NCBI RefSeq assembly: GCF_004307425.1
Contig: NZ_SEWZ01000001.1
Location: 497,662-561,661, forward strand
Reading direction: 5' to 3'
Source of the DNA: Aquirufa antheringensis
Lineage (GTDB): Bacteria; Bacteroidota; Bacteroidia; Cytophagales; Spirosomataceae
Length of the DNA: 64,000 nt
Within the stretch, counting starts at the first letter, position 1, and each line of letters starts with the position of its first letter. The position numbers and the translations under genes were made by a program. Shown in pieces: positions 41,597 through 49,762 of the stretch. The notes beneath the pieces were generated by a model that worked only from the letters and a program-made list of their open reading frames with translations, searched no databases and had not been told where the DNA came from.

Positions 41597-42082
41597 TTAT
41601 TGTTTAAGTTTTTGAATGATTTTAGTAGTAGAGTAATCAGGGACTAGCGCGATGGTTTTGACGGATCCGCCAGCGGCAATCACTTCTTTGGCCCCCACAA
41701 TCGTCTCAATAGTATAATCGTCACCTTTTACAAGGACATCTGGCTGAAGGGCTTGAATGAGTTCTAAAGGGGTCGAATCCCCGAAAATGATAACCATCGA
41801 AACAAAACCCAGTGCAGCGATTAAGCGCGCACGGGCATACTCCGCATTCACCGGTCTTTCGACTCCTTTCTCTAGGGTACGAACAGAGGCATCCGAGTTA
41901 ACGGCAACGATCATTTTAGTGCCAAATTCGCTGGATTTCTCCAAATAATCCACATGGCCTAAATGCAAAATATCGAAACATCCGTTCGTGAAAACGACTT
42001 TGTCTCCGTTTGCTTTCCATTGCTTACGGAGTTCGATTCCCTGGGCCAAAGTGACAATTTTATGTTCAGTTCTGTTCGACAC
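41597..42082 (-). CDS. rfaE2: D-glycero-beta-D-manno-heptose 1-phosphate adenylyltransferase
   Basis: This 161-residue nucleotidyltransferase matches the C-terminal domain of HldE. It has TNGCFDILHLGHVDYLEKS with the HxGH site, and ends VPDYSTTKIIQKLK with the conserved STT. It makes ADP-heptose for lipopolysaccharide core. The kinase domain of HldE is a separate gene elsewhere. The start overlaps the flippase-like gene by 17 bases. Confidence 0.92.
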   Translation of the reverse strand: MSNRTEHKIVTLAQGIELRKQWKANGDKVVFTNGCFDILHLGHVDYLEKSSEFGTKMIVAVNSDASVRTLEKGVERPVNAEYARARLIAALGFVSMVIIFGDSTPLELIQALQPDVLVKGDDYTIETIVGAKEVIAAGGSVKTIALVPDYSTTKIIQKLKQ

Positions 42083-43049
42083 GTGAGCTAATTTTGGGTA
42101 AAAATAGGGTTAAAATAAAACTAAATCCACCCAATAACAACAAAGTAATCATTTGAGTTCCGTGGAAAAAGGTGGCTAGCATAAAGCCATCTTTATAAGT
42201 GAGCGAGTAGAAAACGAAGGCTGAGGCCACTAGGCTGTGGTACGCCCCAATTCCTCCTTGCGTAGGCGTTGCCATCCCAAAGGTGCCCATCACTAAAACA
42301 GTCAACGCCGCGCTCATTCCTAAGTGTTCGCTACTAGGGAAAGCAAGAAAGAGGGTATAGGTGCTCAAATAATAGCACAACCAAATGCCCACACTATATC
42401 CAATAAATTTTCCGGGTTGAGCTAGGTGGCGAATGCTACCAATTCCAGCGACCCAGCCGAGGATCATTTTGCCCACTTTCGATTCGGCGCCGATGTTTTG
42501 GAGAAAATCTTTAAACTTCCATAAAATCACTAATCCCATTAAGCCTAGTATGGAAGCGGTGATAATTAAGGTGCCAGACGGCAAATGCAAGGTAGGGAAA
42601 AGGCTCTTCTGTAGGGGTTCCCACTCAAATAGAAACGTAATTCCAACCAGGGCTACTAGACTCAATAAATCCACAATCCTCTCTGTAATAACGGTGCCAA
42701 AGGATTCCTCAAACGGAATATCCGCCGTCTTTTTTAATGATCCGCAACGGGATACTTCGCCCAAGCGGGGGACTAGAAAGTTTGCAAAATAGCCAATTAA
42801 TACGGCTGAAAAGGTGCGTACAGTGCCCGGCTGATAGTTCATTGCGTCTAATAATTGTTCCCAACGCAAGGCGCGCAATAGGTGGGAAAGGATGGCGATG
42901 ACCACGGAAACGGCAACCCAATTGTAATCGGCTTGCTGGAAGGTGCTGATGATGTCATTCCAATGCAATTGGCTTTTAGAAAAAGCCCAATACAATAGGC
43001 CTCCGGCTAATAAACTAGATATAAGGTATTTTAAGATTGATTTTAGCAT
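42066..43049 (-). CDS. LPG-synthase-TM / flippase-like membrane protein
   Basis: This 327-residue protein has eight or more membrane helices and belongs to the lysylphosphatidylglycerol synthase TM-region family (AglD2/MprF N-domain-like). Landmarks are LRALRWEQLLDAMNYQPGT, GYFANFLVPRLGEVSRCG and PTQGGIGAYHSLVASAF. It lacks the soluble aminoacyl-transfer domain of MprF, so it is probably a lipid translocase (inference). It overlaps rfaE2 by 17 bases, pointing to an envelope lipid role. Confidence 0.85.
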   Translation of the reverse strand: MLKSILKYLISSLLAGGLLYWAFSKSQLHWNDIISTFQQADYNWVAVSVVIAILSHLLRALRWEQLLDAMNYQPGTVRTFSAVLIGYFANFLVPRLGEVSRCGSLKKTADIPFEESFGTVITERIVDLLSLVALVGITFLFEWEPLQKSLFPTLHLPSGTLIITASILGLMGLVILWKFKDFLQNIGAESKVGKMILGWVAGIGSIRHLAQPGKFIGYSVGIWLCYYLSTYTLFLAFPSSEHLGMSAALTVLVMGTFGMATPTQGGIGAYHSLVASAFVFYSLTYKDGFMLATFFHGTQMITLLLLGGFSFILTLFLPKISSRVEQN

Positions 43050-43173
43050 CTGGTTCTTTAATCAGAAGGCAAATTAAAGACCTTTCATTGTATAATGATG
43101 GTGATAATCCGATTATTTTTTTGTATTTTTGTAATGTTTTTTGGGGTAATTTGCCCCTAGTAATCAATTTAGA

Positions 43174-43983
43174 ATGGCCAAATTACGTATTCTTTACGTT
43201 TCAAGTGAGGTAGATCCTTTTCAAAACACGTCAAAAATTGCTGATTTCGTACGCGCTCTTCCTACTGCTATGCAGGAGAGGGGAATGGAAATTAGAATTT
43301 TAGTGCCCCGATTCGGTTCGATCAATGAGCGTAAAAACCGATTGCACGAAGTAGTTCGTCTTTCAGGTATTACCATTCCAATGGGTGAGGAAGAAAAACC
43401 TTTGACCATTAAAGTAGCGAGTATTCCAGCTGCGAAATTACAAGTATACTTCATCGATAACGAAGATTATTACCAACGTAAATATGTGCTTACTGATAAA
43501 GAAGGCGCATTTTATGCGGACAATCACGAGCGTGCTATCTTCTTCTGTAAAGGAGCTTTAGAAACAGTTGTGAAGTTAGGTTGGGCTCCTGATATCATTC
43601 ACTGCAATGACTGGATGTCTAGTTTAGTTCCTTTGTATGTATCGACGCATTACCAAAATCACCCGATTTACAAAGATTCGAAAACTATTTTCTCTCCACA
43701 CAATTCTGCCTTTGATTTTGCGTTTGAAGCAGACGATTTGATCGAAAAAGTGAAGATCGGAGATTTAGATGAAGCACATTTAGGTAGCTTAGCCGGTGGA
43801 AATTACGAGGCATTTATCAAGATAGGTGCGGAGTATGCAGACAAAATAGTTTCTTTAGAAAATGCGGATAACAGCCGTATCCAATCGATTATTGATGAAT
43901 ATCAACATAAAACCTCTCAAAACATTGCCGACAATGACCTCGATTTCTTCGAAAAAACGTACTTGGAAATGTCCGGCAATTAA
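43174..43983 (+). CDS. Short GT5-like glycogen/starch-synthase-domain protein
   Basis: This 269-residue protein matches only the N-terminal half of GT5 glycogen synthases: RILYVSSEVDPFQNTSKIADFVRALP, EIRILVPRFGSINERKN, and WAPDIIHCNDWMSSLVPLYV. The ADP-glucose-binding C-terminal half is absent, so catalysis is doubtful. Such short forms are conserved in Bacteroidota, usually before a DUF4270 gene as here, hence not a random truncation. It overlaps that gene by 50 bases. Function unknown. Confidence 0.85.
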   Translation: MAKLRILYVSSEVDPFQNTSKIADFVRALPTAMQERGMEIRILVPRFGSINERKNRLHEVVRLSGITIPMGEEEKPLTIKVASIPAAKLQVYFIDNEDYYQRKYVLTDKEGAFYADNHERAIFFCKGALETVVKLGWAPDIIHCNDWMSSLVPLYVSTHYQNHPIYKDSKTIFSPHNSAFDFAFEADDLIEKVKIGDLDEAHLGSLAGGNYEAFIKIGAEYADKIVSLENADNSRIQSIIDEYQHKTSQNIADNDLDFFEKTYLEMSGN

Positions 43984-45304
43984 ATGGGTAGGAATTCTTT
44001 CCTTATTCCTTGCATCTTGTGATACACCTAAAGAAATCGGCGACGATTTATTTAGTGTGGAAGTAGGGTTGAATTATTCAGATACGGTTACGATTAAGTC
44101 GTCTACCGTATTGATTGATTCGATCTATACGGGTTCGCCTAATACCTTGTTAGTCGGAAATTACACCCATCCCGTGTTAGGTACAGCTGAGGCCGCAGCG
44201 TATACACAGCTGTCTAATATTGATACACTTCGGGCTAAAAGCACGTCTGTTTTTGATTCATTGACACTTCGTTTAGCCTATGCTAATTACCAAGGAGATA
44301 CGACAAAAACACAGACCATAAGTGTGTACCGTTTGTTAGATAGCTTAAATCGGGGAACTGATTATTTTGCTAATTCGGCTGTTCGCAACGACGCTTCGCT
44401 TTTAGGTAGACATACCTTTACTCCTAGACCTATTCGTTCGAAAGCCATTAATGGGGATTCTGTTCGTCTTGACACCTTGCGTTTTAGAATGTCAGATACG
44501 TTTGGGCGGGAATTACTCAGTAAATACGCGGATGTTACCGTAGGGGCTGGAAGTAAAGGATTTAGAGATTATTTTCCGGGTATGTTGTTTAAGGCATCGG
44601 CTACCTCTACGGGGGCATTAATCGGATTTAATCCAGGTTACTCTCGGATGACTTTGTATTACCACAACCCTGGTGATACGACTAAATATAATTTGGACTA
44701 TTATTTTAGTCTTTCTAATGCCCTTTATCCTGAATTATTAGCTCGATTTAACCAGATTAAGTCTACTAAATCGGGTGCTTTAGCAGCTCTGCAAAATCCA
44801 GGTAACATCGTTTCATCCACTGCTACAAGTGGTATCACCTATATCCAGGCGGGTACGGGTGTAGCCACGAAAGTAGAATTTCCTTATCTACTTAACTTAA
44901 AAGGGAATCGCAATGTGGCAGTGAATAAGGCGGAATTGGTTTTGACAGCTGCAGACAATATTGATTTACAACAAACCATCGGTCAATTATCCATTGTAGA
45001 AACAAATGCGACGAATCGTACGCTACGAAATAGTTATGGTTTGAAGTATTTGCTATCAGAGGGTGGTTCGAGTGTGTTAACTGCCGCGATTGATCCAGGT
45101 GCTAAGACGTATACCTTCAATGTTACGACGGCTGTTCAATCGCTTTTAGTAGGAAAGCAGCCTAATACGGGTTGGTTGATTACGCCGGCTTTGACAGCTA
45201 ACTCTGCAGGAAACACTAGAATTATCAATGAAAGTGCGCGTTTTGTGCCATTACAGGCCATGAAAGCTCGTTTGAAAATCTATTATTCTTATATTGCCAA
45301 ATAA
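43934..45304 (+). CDS. DUF4270 lipoprotein
   Basis: This 456-residue protein starts at the ATG at 43934 within the end of the preceding gene; no later in-frame ATG precedes the signal sequence. The n-region is basic, then WVGILSLFLASC gives a lipobox (LASC), so it is an outer-membrane or periplasmic lipoprotein. The DUF4270 body is beta-rich, with EIGDDLFSVEVGLNYSDTV just after the cysteine and TYTFNVTTAVQSLLVGKQPN near the end. Its role in the envelope is unknown. Confidence 0.87.
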   Translation: MTSISSKKRTWKCPAIKWVGILSLFLASCDTPKEIGDDLFSVEVGLNYSDTVTIKSSTVLIDSIYTGSPNTLLVGNYTHPVLGTAEAAAYTQLSNIDTLRAKSTSVFDSLTLRLAYANYQGDTTKTQTISVYRLLDSLNRGTDYFANSAVRNDASLLGRHTFTPRPIRSKAINGDSVRLDTLRFRMSDTFGRELLSKYADVTVGAGSKGFRDYFPGMLFKASATSTGALIGFNPGYSRMTLYYHNPGDTTKYNLDYYFSLSNALYPELLARFNQIKSTKSGALAALQNPGNIVSSTATSGITYIQAGTGVATKVEFPYLLNLKGNRNVAVNKAELVLTAADNIDLQQTIGQLSIVETNATNRTLRNSYGLKYLLSEGGSSVLTAAIDPGAKTYTFNVTTAVQSLLVGKQPNTGWLITPALTANSAGNTRIINESARFVPLQAMKARLKIYYSYIAK

Positions 45305-45316
45305 ACACCGGCAATC

Positions 45317-46096
45317 ATGACGAATCTACGGGTAAGCTTAGTTCAAACCGATTTAGTTTGGGAGGATCCTGCCGCTAATTGTGCTCAATTAGAGGAAAAG
45401 CTCGCTGACTTAGCTGGTAAAACAGATGTGGTCGTTTTGCCGGAAATGTTTGCAACGGGTTTCTCCATGTCACCCTCCGGTGCCGAAATAGGTAGAGGAC
45501 CTGTACTTCAGTGGATGCAGGTTCAAGCAAGTCGATTAGGGGCATTAATGATAGGCTCTCTAAAAGTAAAACAACAAAATTCCTTTTTAAATCGCCTCTA
45601 TGCCGTCCATCCAGATGGCTCTTTTGTGTCGTATGATAAACGCCATTTGTTTCGAATGGGTGCAGAAAACGAATTTTATCAAGCAGGTGACAAGCAGGTA
45701 ATTGTTTCTTACAAGGGCTGGAACTTAGCGGTATTTATTTGCTATGATCTTCGCTTTCCTGTTTGGTCTCGTAATGTAGGAATGGCTTATGATGCGGCTA
45801 TTTATGTAGCGAATTGGCCGGCTCCTCGGGCGAATGCTTGGAGGACTTTATTGCAGGCTCGCGCGATTGAAAATTTAGCCTATGTAGTGGGAGTGAATCG
45901 CGTAGGGACTGATGCGAATAACTTATCCTATGCGGGAGATTCCTTGCTTGTGGATTTTAAGGGCGGACTACATTTGGATTTGCAGGCTAAGGATCAAATC
46001 TTAACGAGTGAATTGTCCGCTGTTGACTTAGCAGATTTCAGAGCGAAATTCCCCGCGCACTTAGATGCTGATTTGTTTAGCTTGTCTTCTCTTTAA
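45317..46096 (+). CDS. Nitrilase-superfamily amidase (omega-amidase-like)
   Basis: This 259-residue hydrolase has the Glu-Lys-Cys triad in VVLPEMFATGFSM (Glu about 42), YDKRHLF (Lys about 112) and AVFICYDLRFPVW (Cys about 146). It best fits the YafV/Nit2 omega-amidase branch, which hydrolyses alpha-ketoglutaramate. The exact substrate is inferred. It follows DUF4270 by 12 bases and its last 20 bases overlap the convergent gldA gene. Confidence 0.88.
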   Translation: MTNLRVSLVQTDLVWEDPAANCAQLEEKLADLAGKTDVVVLPEMFATGFSMSPSGAEIGRGPVLQWMQVQASRLGALMIGSLKVKQQNSFLNRLYAVHPDGSFVSYDKRHLFRMGAENEFYQAGDKQVIVSYKGWNLAVFICYDLRFPVWSRNVGMAYDAAIYVANWPAPRANAWRTLLQARAIENLAYVVGVNRVGTDANNLSYAGDSLLVDFKGGLHLDLQAKDQILTSELSAVDLADFRAKFPAHLDADLFSLSSL

Positions 46097-46766
46097 AGAA
46101 CTTCTCTAAATCCTTGATTTCCTTCATTGGACGGTCACAGACTAATTTACCTTGGTGAATCAGTAGGACACGGTCACAAATGGCTTCCACCTCCGATAGG
46201 ATGTGACTGGAGAATAAAATGATCCGGTCTTTTTGTAGACTTTTGATTAAGTGGCGGATTTCATCCCGTTGGTTCGGGTCTAGGCCGCTAGTGGGTTCGT
46301 CCAAAATCAATACCTTAGGATCATGTAAGATCGCCAGAGCAATGCCTACACGTTGCTGGTATCCTTTAGAGAGCTCCTGAATTTTCTTGTGCGCTTCTTT
46401 TTCAAGCCCCACCCATTCGATTACTTCTTGGATTCGCTTGTCTAGATTCGAGAGCTCGTGGATGTTTCCGATAAAGGCCAAAAACTCTCGGACATACATT
46501 TCCGGGTAGAGCGGATTTTTCTCGGCTAAATAGCCAATTCGCTTTTTGAGGCTAATCTCCTGTTCTTGGGGGTCTTTGCCATCGACAAGTACGCTACCTG
46601 TTGAGGGAGAAATGAGTCCTAACAGCATTTTTAATGTTGTCGATTTTCCCGCGCCGTTGGGTCCTAGAAATCCCACGATTTGGCCCTGTTCTAAACGGAA
46701 GTTTAGGTCCTGAACAGCGGATTGTTTTCCGTAGTTTTTAGAAAGATTTTTAGCCTCGATGAACAT
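46077..46766 (-). CDS. gldA: ABC transporter ATPase, GldA-like
   Basis: This 229-residue ATPase starts MFIEAKNLSKNYGKQSAVQD (ATG at 46766). It has Walker A GPNGAGKST, signature LSKGYQQRVGIA, Walker B VLILDEPTSGLDP and the switch His in LFSSHILSEVEAICDR. RIGYLAEKNPLYPEMYVREFL matches the GldA/NosF-like subgroup, where GldA powers the GldFG complex in gliding. Typical GldA has about 300 residues; here the C-terminal extension is missing. gldG is at 1891 and gldF is not visible. A generic ABC-2 exporter remains possible. Confidence 0.75.
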   Translation of the reverse strand: MFIEAKNLSKNYGKQSAVQDLNFRLEQGQIVGFLGPNGAGKSTTLKMLLGLISPSTGSVLVDGKDPQEQEISLKKRIGYLAEKNPLYPEMYVREFLAFIGNIHELSNLDKRIQEVIEWVGLEKEAHKKIQELSKGYQQRVGIALAILHDPKVLILDEPTSGLDPNQRDEIRHLIKSLQKDRIILFSSHILSEVEAICDRVLLIHQGKLVCDRPMKEIKDLEKFFKEKTS

Positions 46767-46771
46767 ATTGA

Positions 46772-46779
46772 CAAAGGTA
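46772..46779 (-). promoter_or_regulatory. -7 element TACCTTTG of gldA
   Basis: The minus strand reads TACCTTTG, ending 5 bases before the ATG at 46766, which predicts a leaderless or nearly leaderless mRNA. Confidence 0.4.
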
Positions 46780-46802
46780 GTCAAAAAGGGAATTATTTCG
46801 TG

Positions 46803-46810
46803 TAACTTTG
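46803..46810 (+). promoter_or_regulatory. -7 element TAACTTTG of ribBA
   Basis: This exact TAnnTTTG match ends 25 bases before the ribBA ATG at 46836. No FMN riboswitch is present in the short leader. Confidence 0.45.
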
Positions 46811-46835
46811 TGTTTCTGATTCAAATGCCTACAAA

Positions 46836-48047
46836 ATGCTAGATAAAATTCGCTTAGATCGTATCGAAGATGCCTTGGAAGATATTCGCCAAGGGAAAAT
46901 AATTATAGTCGCTGACGATGAAGATCGAGAGAACGAGGGCGACATGATTTGCGCGTCGGAAGCGATTACGCCTGAGATTGTGAACTTTATGATTAAGGAG
47001 GCGCGTGGTTTGATGTGTGTGTCCTTGACGGATGAGCGTTGCCAGGCTTTGGGTTTAGAGATGATGGTGAATCAAAATACGACCTCTCACGAGACGCCAT
47101 TTACGGTGTCTGTCGATTTGTTAGGCAATGGTTGCACCACGGGTATTTCTGCGCAAGATCGAGCAAAAACGATACAAGCGCTGGTCGACCCGGCTACTCA
47201 GCCGGCAGACCTAGGAAGGCCCGGTCATATTTTTCCTTTAAAATCGCGTACCGAAGGTGTTTTGCGTCGTACGGGTCACACGGAAGCATCGATGGATTTC
47301 GCACGTCTAGCAGGCTTTAAACCCTCTGGTGTATTGATCGAAATCTTGAACGAGGATGGTAGTATGGCACGTTTGCCGGACTTGCGCGTGATCGCGGATA
47401 AGTTTGATTTGAAATTAGTGACCATTAAGGACTTGATCGAATACCGTTTGGCGAAAGAATCCCTTATCAAAAGAGAGATTGGCGTGAATATGCCTACCGA
47501 GTGGGGTTCCTTCGAATTAGTCGCTTTCAAGCAGATTAATACTGGCGACACCCACTTAGCGTTGATCAAGGGAAGCTGGGAGAAAGATGAACCGGTGATG
47601 GTGCGTGTTCATAGTTCTTGTGTGACAGGGGATATTTTTGGATCTTGTCGCTGTGATTGTGGCGAACAATTGCACGCCGCAATGGAAATGGTGGAGAAAG
47701 AGGGAAAAGGAGTGATTTTATATATGTTCCAAGAGGGTCGAGGAATCGGTCTAATCAATAAATTGAAAGCCTATAAATTGCAAGAGCAGGGCCGTGACAC
47801 GGTGGAAGCTAATTTAGAACTAGGCTTTGCAATGGATGAGCGCGATTACGGCGTAGGTGCCCAGATCTTACGTGATTTAGGCATTCACAAGATCCGTTTG
47901 ATTTCGAATAATCCGAAGAAAAGAGCGGGATTGATGGGTTATGGATTAGAGATTGTTGATTCGATCGGAATTGAGATACCAGCTAATCCACACAACAAGA
48001 AATACTTAGAAACGAAACGAGATAAAATGGGGCACGCGATTCGCTAG
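46836..48047 (+). CDS. ribBA: Bifunctional DHBP synthase / GTP cyclohydrolase II
   Basis: This 403-residue enzyme starts both branches of riboflavin synthesis. The N-terminal RibB domain (about 1-205) has the metal/acid motif [11 protein letters not shown] and [16 protein letters not shown]. The C-terminal RibA domain has the zinc ligands in [18 protein letters not shown] and the [13 protein letters not shown] site. Both domains look complete. It is followed by a bidirectional terminator whose loop contains the stop codon. Confidence 0.96.
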   Translation: MLDKIRLDRIEDALEDIRQGKIIIVADDEDRENEGDMICASEAITPEIVNFMIKEARGLMCVSLTDERCQALGLEMMVNQNTTSHETPFTVSVDLLGNGCTTGISAQDRAKTIQALVDPATQPADLGRPGHIFPLKSRTEGVLRRTGHTEASMDFARLAGFKPSGVLIEILNEDGSMARLPDLRVIADKFDLKLVTIKDLIEYRLAKESLIKREIGVNMPTEWGSFELVAFKQINTGDTHLALIKGSWEKDEPVMVRVHSSCVTGDIFGSCRCDCGEQLHAAMEMVEKEGKGVILYMFQEGRGIGLINKLKAYKLQEQGRDTVEANLELGFAMDERDYGVGAQILRDLGIHKIRLISNNPKKRAGLMGYGLEIVDSIGIEIPANPHNKKYLETKRDKMGHAIR

Positions 48048-48065
48048 AATCACGTACCCCATTTT
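48024..48065. terminator. Bidirectional terminator between ribBA and the prohibitin gene
   Basis: aaaatggggcacgcgatt (48024-48041) pairs with 48048-48065 apart from two mismatches. The 6-base loop holds the ribBA stop codon. A-run and T-run flank it on both sides, serving both convergent genes. Confidence 0.75.
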
Positions 48066-48066
48066 A

Positions 48067-48969
48067 TTATTGATTCCCTAAAATGATGGGAGCACTTTTA
48101 CCTCCCATAATAATCACTTTTGCGTTAGGGGATTTAGCTAATTCTTTTTGGGCAATAATCGACTCATATTGCAATTGCTTGTCGCTCAATCCCGTCGATA
48201 AAATCTTCTGGTAATCCGCGATACCCTGCGCCTCTACACGCTTTCTCTCCGCTTCTTGCTTCTCTTTCTGTAAGACGAATTGCATTTTCTGTGCGTCTTG
48301 TTCTGCATTGATTTTTGACTCAATGGTGGTCTTAACAGAAGTAGGAAGGTTGATATTACGGATCAATAATTGCTCTAACACTAAGCCACGTTTCTTGAAG
48401 TTCTTCTCGATGTCAGAGTAAATGCGTTGCTGGAATTCGTTCCGTTTTAACGAATAAAGGCCTACCGCATCGTAATAAACGGCATTATCGCGAATCATCG
48501 TACGGGTGATGGGACGAACAACCTTGTCCTTGTAGTTTTCTCCAATCTCCGCTAAAACATGCGGAGCTTCCGAAGGAATAATTCGAAAAAGTACAGTCAA
48601 GTCTACTACCACCTCTAATCCATCTTTCGTTAAAACGCGAATGGCATCGTCTCCGGCTTTGTCGCCCTCGTCGTGTACGCTAGACATGGTGTAGTTTTGT
48701 GTTTTGGCATCGAAAACGACCACTTTAGCTAAGGGATTCACGAAATTAAGTCCACTATTTAAAGTGGAAGATTGCACTTTTCCAAAGACGCTTTGAACGC
48801 CTACTTCACCTGCGTCTACTTGCACTACGGCAGAACTAGTTAGCCCTAGGATGGCAAAAACGGCCCCTACGACTTTCAACGTTTTGCTGTATTTAGAGAA
48901 TACTAAATTAGGGTTAGCGATCGCGTTACCGCCGATAAACAACAAAACCCCGAGGAAGATGAAAAACAT
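48067..48969 (-). CDS. Prohibitin-family (SPFH) membrane protein
   Basis: This 300-residue protein has two N-terminal membrane segments (FFIFLGVLLFIGGNAIA and VVGAVFAILGLTSSAVV), an SPFH domain (about 50-220, EVGVQSVFGKVQSSTLNSGL) and a C-terminal coiled coil rich in Gln, Lys and Glu. It resembles mitochondrial prohibitin and HflK/C proteins, which form membrane rings that modulate FtsH protease. ftsH is not adjacent. It is a single gene with a -7 element at 48992-48999. Confidence 0.9.
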   Translation of the reverse strand: MFFIFLGVLLFIGGNAIANPNLVFSKYSKTLKVVGAVFAILGLTSSAVVQVDAGEVGVQSVFGKVQSSTLNSGLNFVNPLAKVVVFDAKTQNYTMSSVHDEGDKAGDDAIRVLTKDGLEVVVDLTVLFRIIPSEAPHVLAEIGENYKDKVVRPITRTMIRDNAVYYDAVGLYSLKRNEFQQRIYSDIEKNFKKRGLVLEQLLIRNINLPTSVKTTIESKINAEQDAQKMQFVLQKEKQEAERKRVEAQGIADYQKILSTGLSDKQLQYESIIAQKELAKSPNAKVIIMGGKSAPIILGNQ

Positions 48970-48991
48970 AGATTTTTGATTTAAATGTTAT

Positions 48992-48999
48992 CAAATTTA
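48992..48999 (-). promoter_or_regulatory. -7 element TAAATTTG of the prohibitin gene
   Basis: The minus strand reads TAAATTTG, an exact TAnnTTTG match 22 bases before the ATG at 48969. Confidence 0.45.
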
Positions 49000-49021
49000 T
49001 CATAAAGTATTCAATAATCCC

Positions 49022-49029
49022 TAATTTTG
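49022..49029 (+). promoter_or_regulatory. -7 element TAATTTTG of the Mla-type ATPase gene
   Basis: The exact TAnnTTTG match ends only 3 bases before the ATG at 49033, predicting a leaderless mRNA. The upstream TTG codon at 49027 is part of this element, so it is unlikely to be the start. Confidence 0.45.
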
Positions 49030-49032
49030 AAT

Positions 49033-49761
49033 ATGATTGAAATCAAGGGTTTATCTAAATCTTTTAACGGTCGTGTGGTGCTCGATGACATTAGTGCGAA
49101 TTTCCAACAAGGAAAGACGAATATGGTGATCGGTGGTAGTGGTACAGGTAAATCTGTACTGTTGAAATGCATGATCGGGATTTTAGTTCCAGAGCGAGGT
49201 AAAGTGCTGTATGATGGGCGTGATTTTTTAAAGGCTCATCAAGATGTGGTGAAAGAAATTAGACGCGAAATGGGCGTTTTGTTTCAAGGAGGAGCCCTTT
49301 TTGATTCTAAATCCGTTTTGGAAAATGTACGTTTCCCCTTGGATACCCTTACCTCCCAAACCCTCGAAGAAAAGAACGCACAAGCGATGCTTTGCTTGCA
49401 ACGCGTCGGTCTAGAGAGTGCTGCTTTATTGATGCCATCCGAGATTTCAGGCGGTATGAAAAAGCGAGTGGGAATTGCGCGTGCCATTGTCATGAATCCC
49501 AAATATTTATTTTGTGATGAGCCTAATTCAGGTTTGGACCCATTAACCGCGGTAAAAATTGATTATTTAATTCAAGAAATTACGCAGGAATACAATATGA
49601 CCACGGTGGTGATTTCGCATGATATGAATTCGGTGATGCGGATGGGTGAATCGATCATTTTCTTGAAGGATGGGAAAAAGATTTGGGAAGGAAATTCAGA
49701 CACCTTTCACCATTCTGGCGTTCCTGAATTAGAGGAGTTTTTGTCTACTAAATTAGTTTAA
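49033..49761 (+). CDS. ABC transporter ATPase, MlaF-like
   Basis: This 242-residue ATPase starts MIEIKGLSKSFNGRVVLDD. It has Walker A GGSGTGKS, Q-loop LFQGGALFDSKSVLENV, signature ISGGMKKRVGIARA and Walker B YLFCDEPNSGLDP. The GGALFDSKSVLENVRFPL pattern identifies the MlaF/Ttg2A branch, which moves phospholipids across the envelope. The MlaE permease normally sits directly upstream but here a divergent gene occupies that place, so the complex is split. murB begins 1 base after the stop. Confidence 0.9.
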   Translation: MIEIKGLSKSFNGRVVLDDISANFQQGKTNMVIGGSGTGKSVLLKCMIGILVPERGKVLYDGRDFLKAHQDVVKEIRREMGVLFQGGALFDSKSVLENVRFPLDTLTSQTLEEKNAQAMLCLQRVGLESAALLMPSEISGGMKKRVGIARAIVMNPKYLFCDEPNSGLDPLTAVKIDYLIQEITQEYNMTTVVISHDMNSVMRMGESIIFLKDGKKIWEGNSDTFHHSGVPELEEFLSTKLV

Positions 49762-49762
49762 T

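Noticed and set aside
41761-41790. tRNA T-arm-like sequence (ggggtcgaatcccc)
   Set aside because: It lies inside rfaE2 coding sequence and no acceptor, D or anticodon arms can be drawn around it.
46785-46835. FMN riboswitch before ribBA
   Set aside because: The 5' gap is only about 50 bases, far too short for an FMN element.
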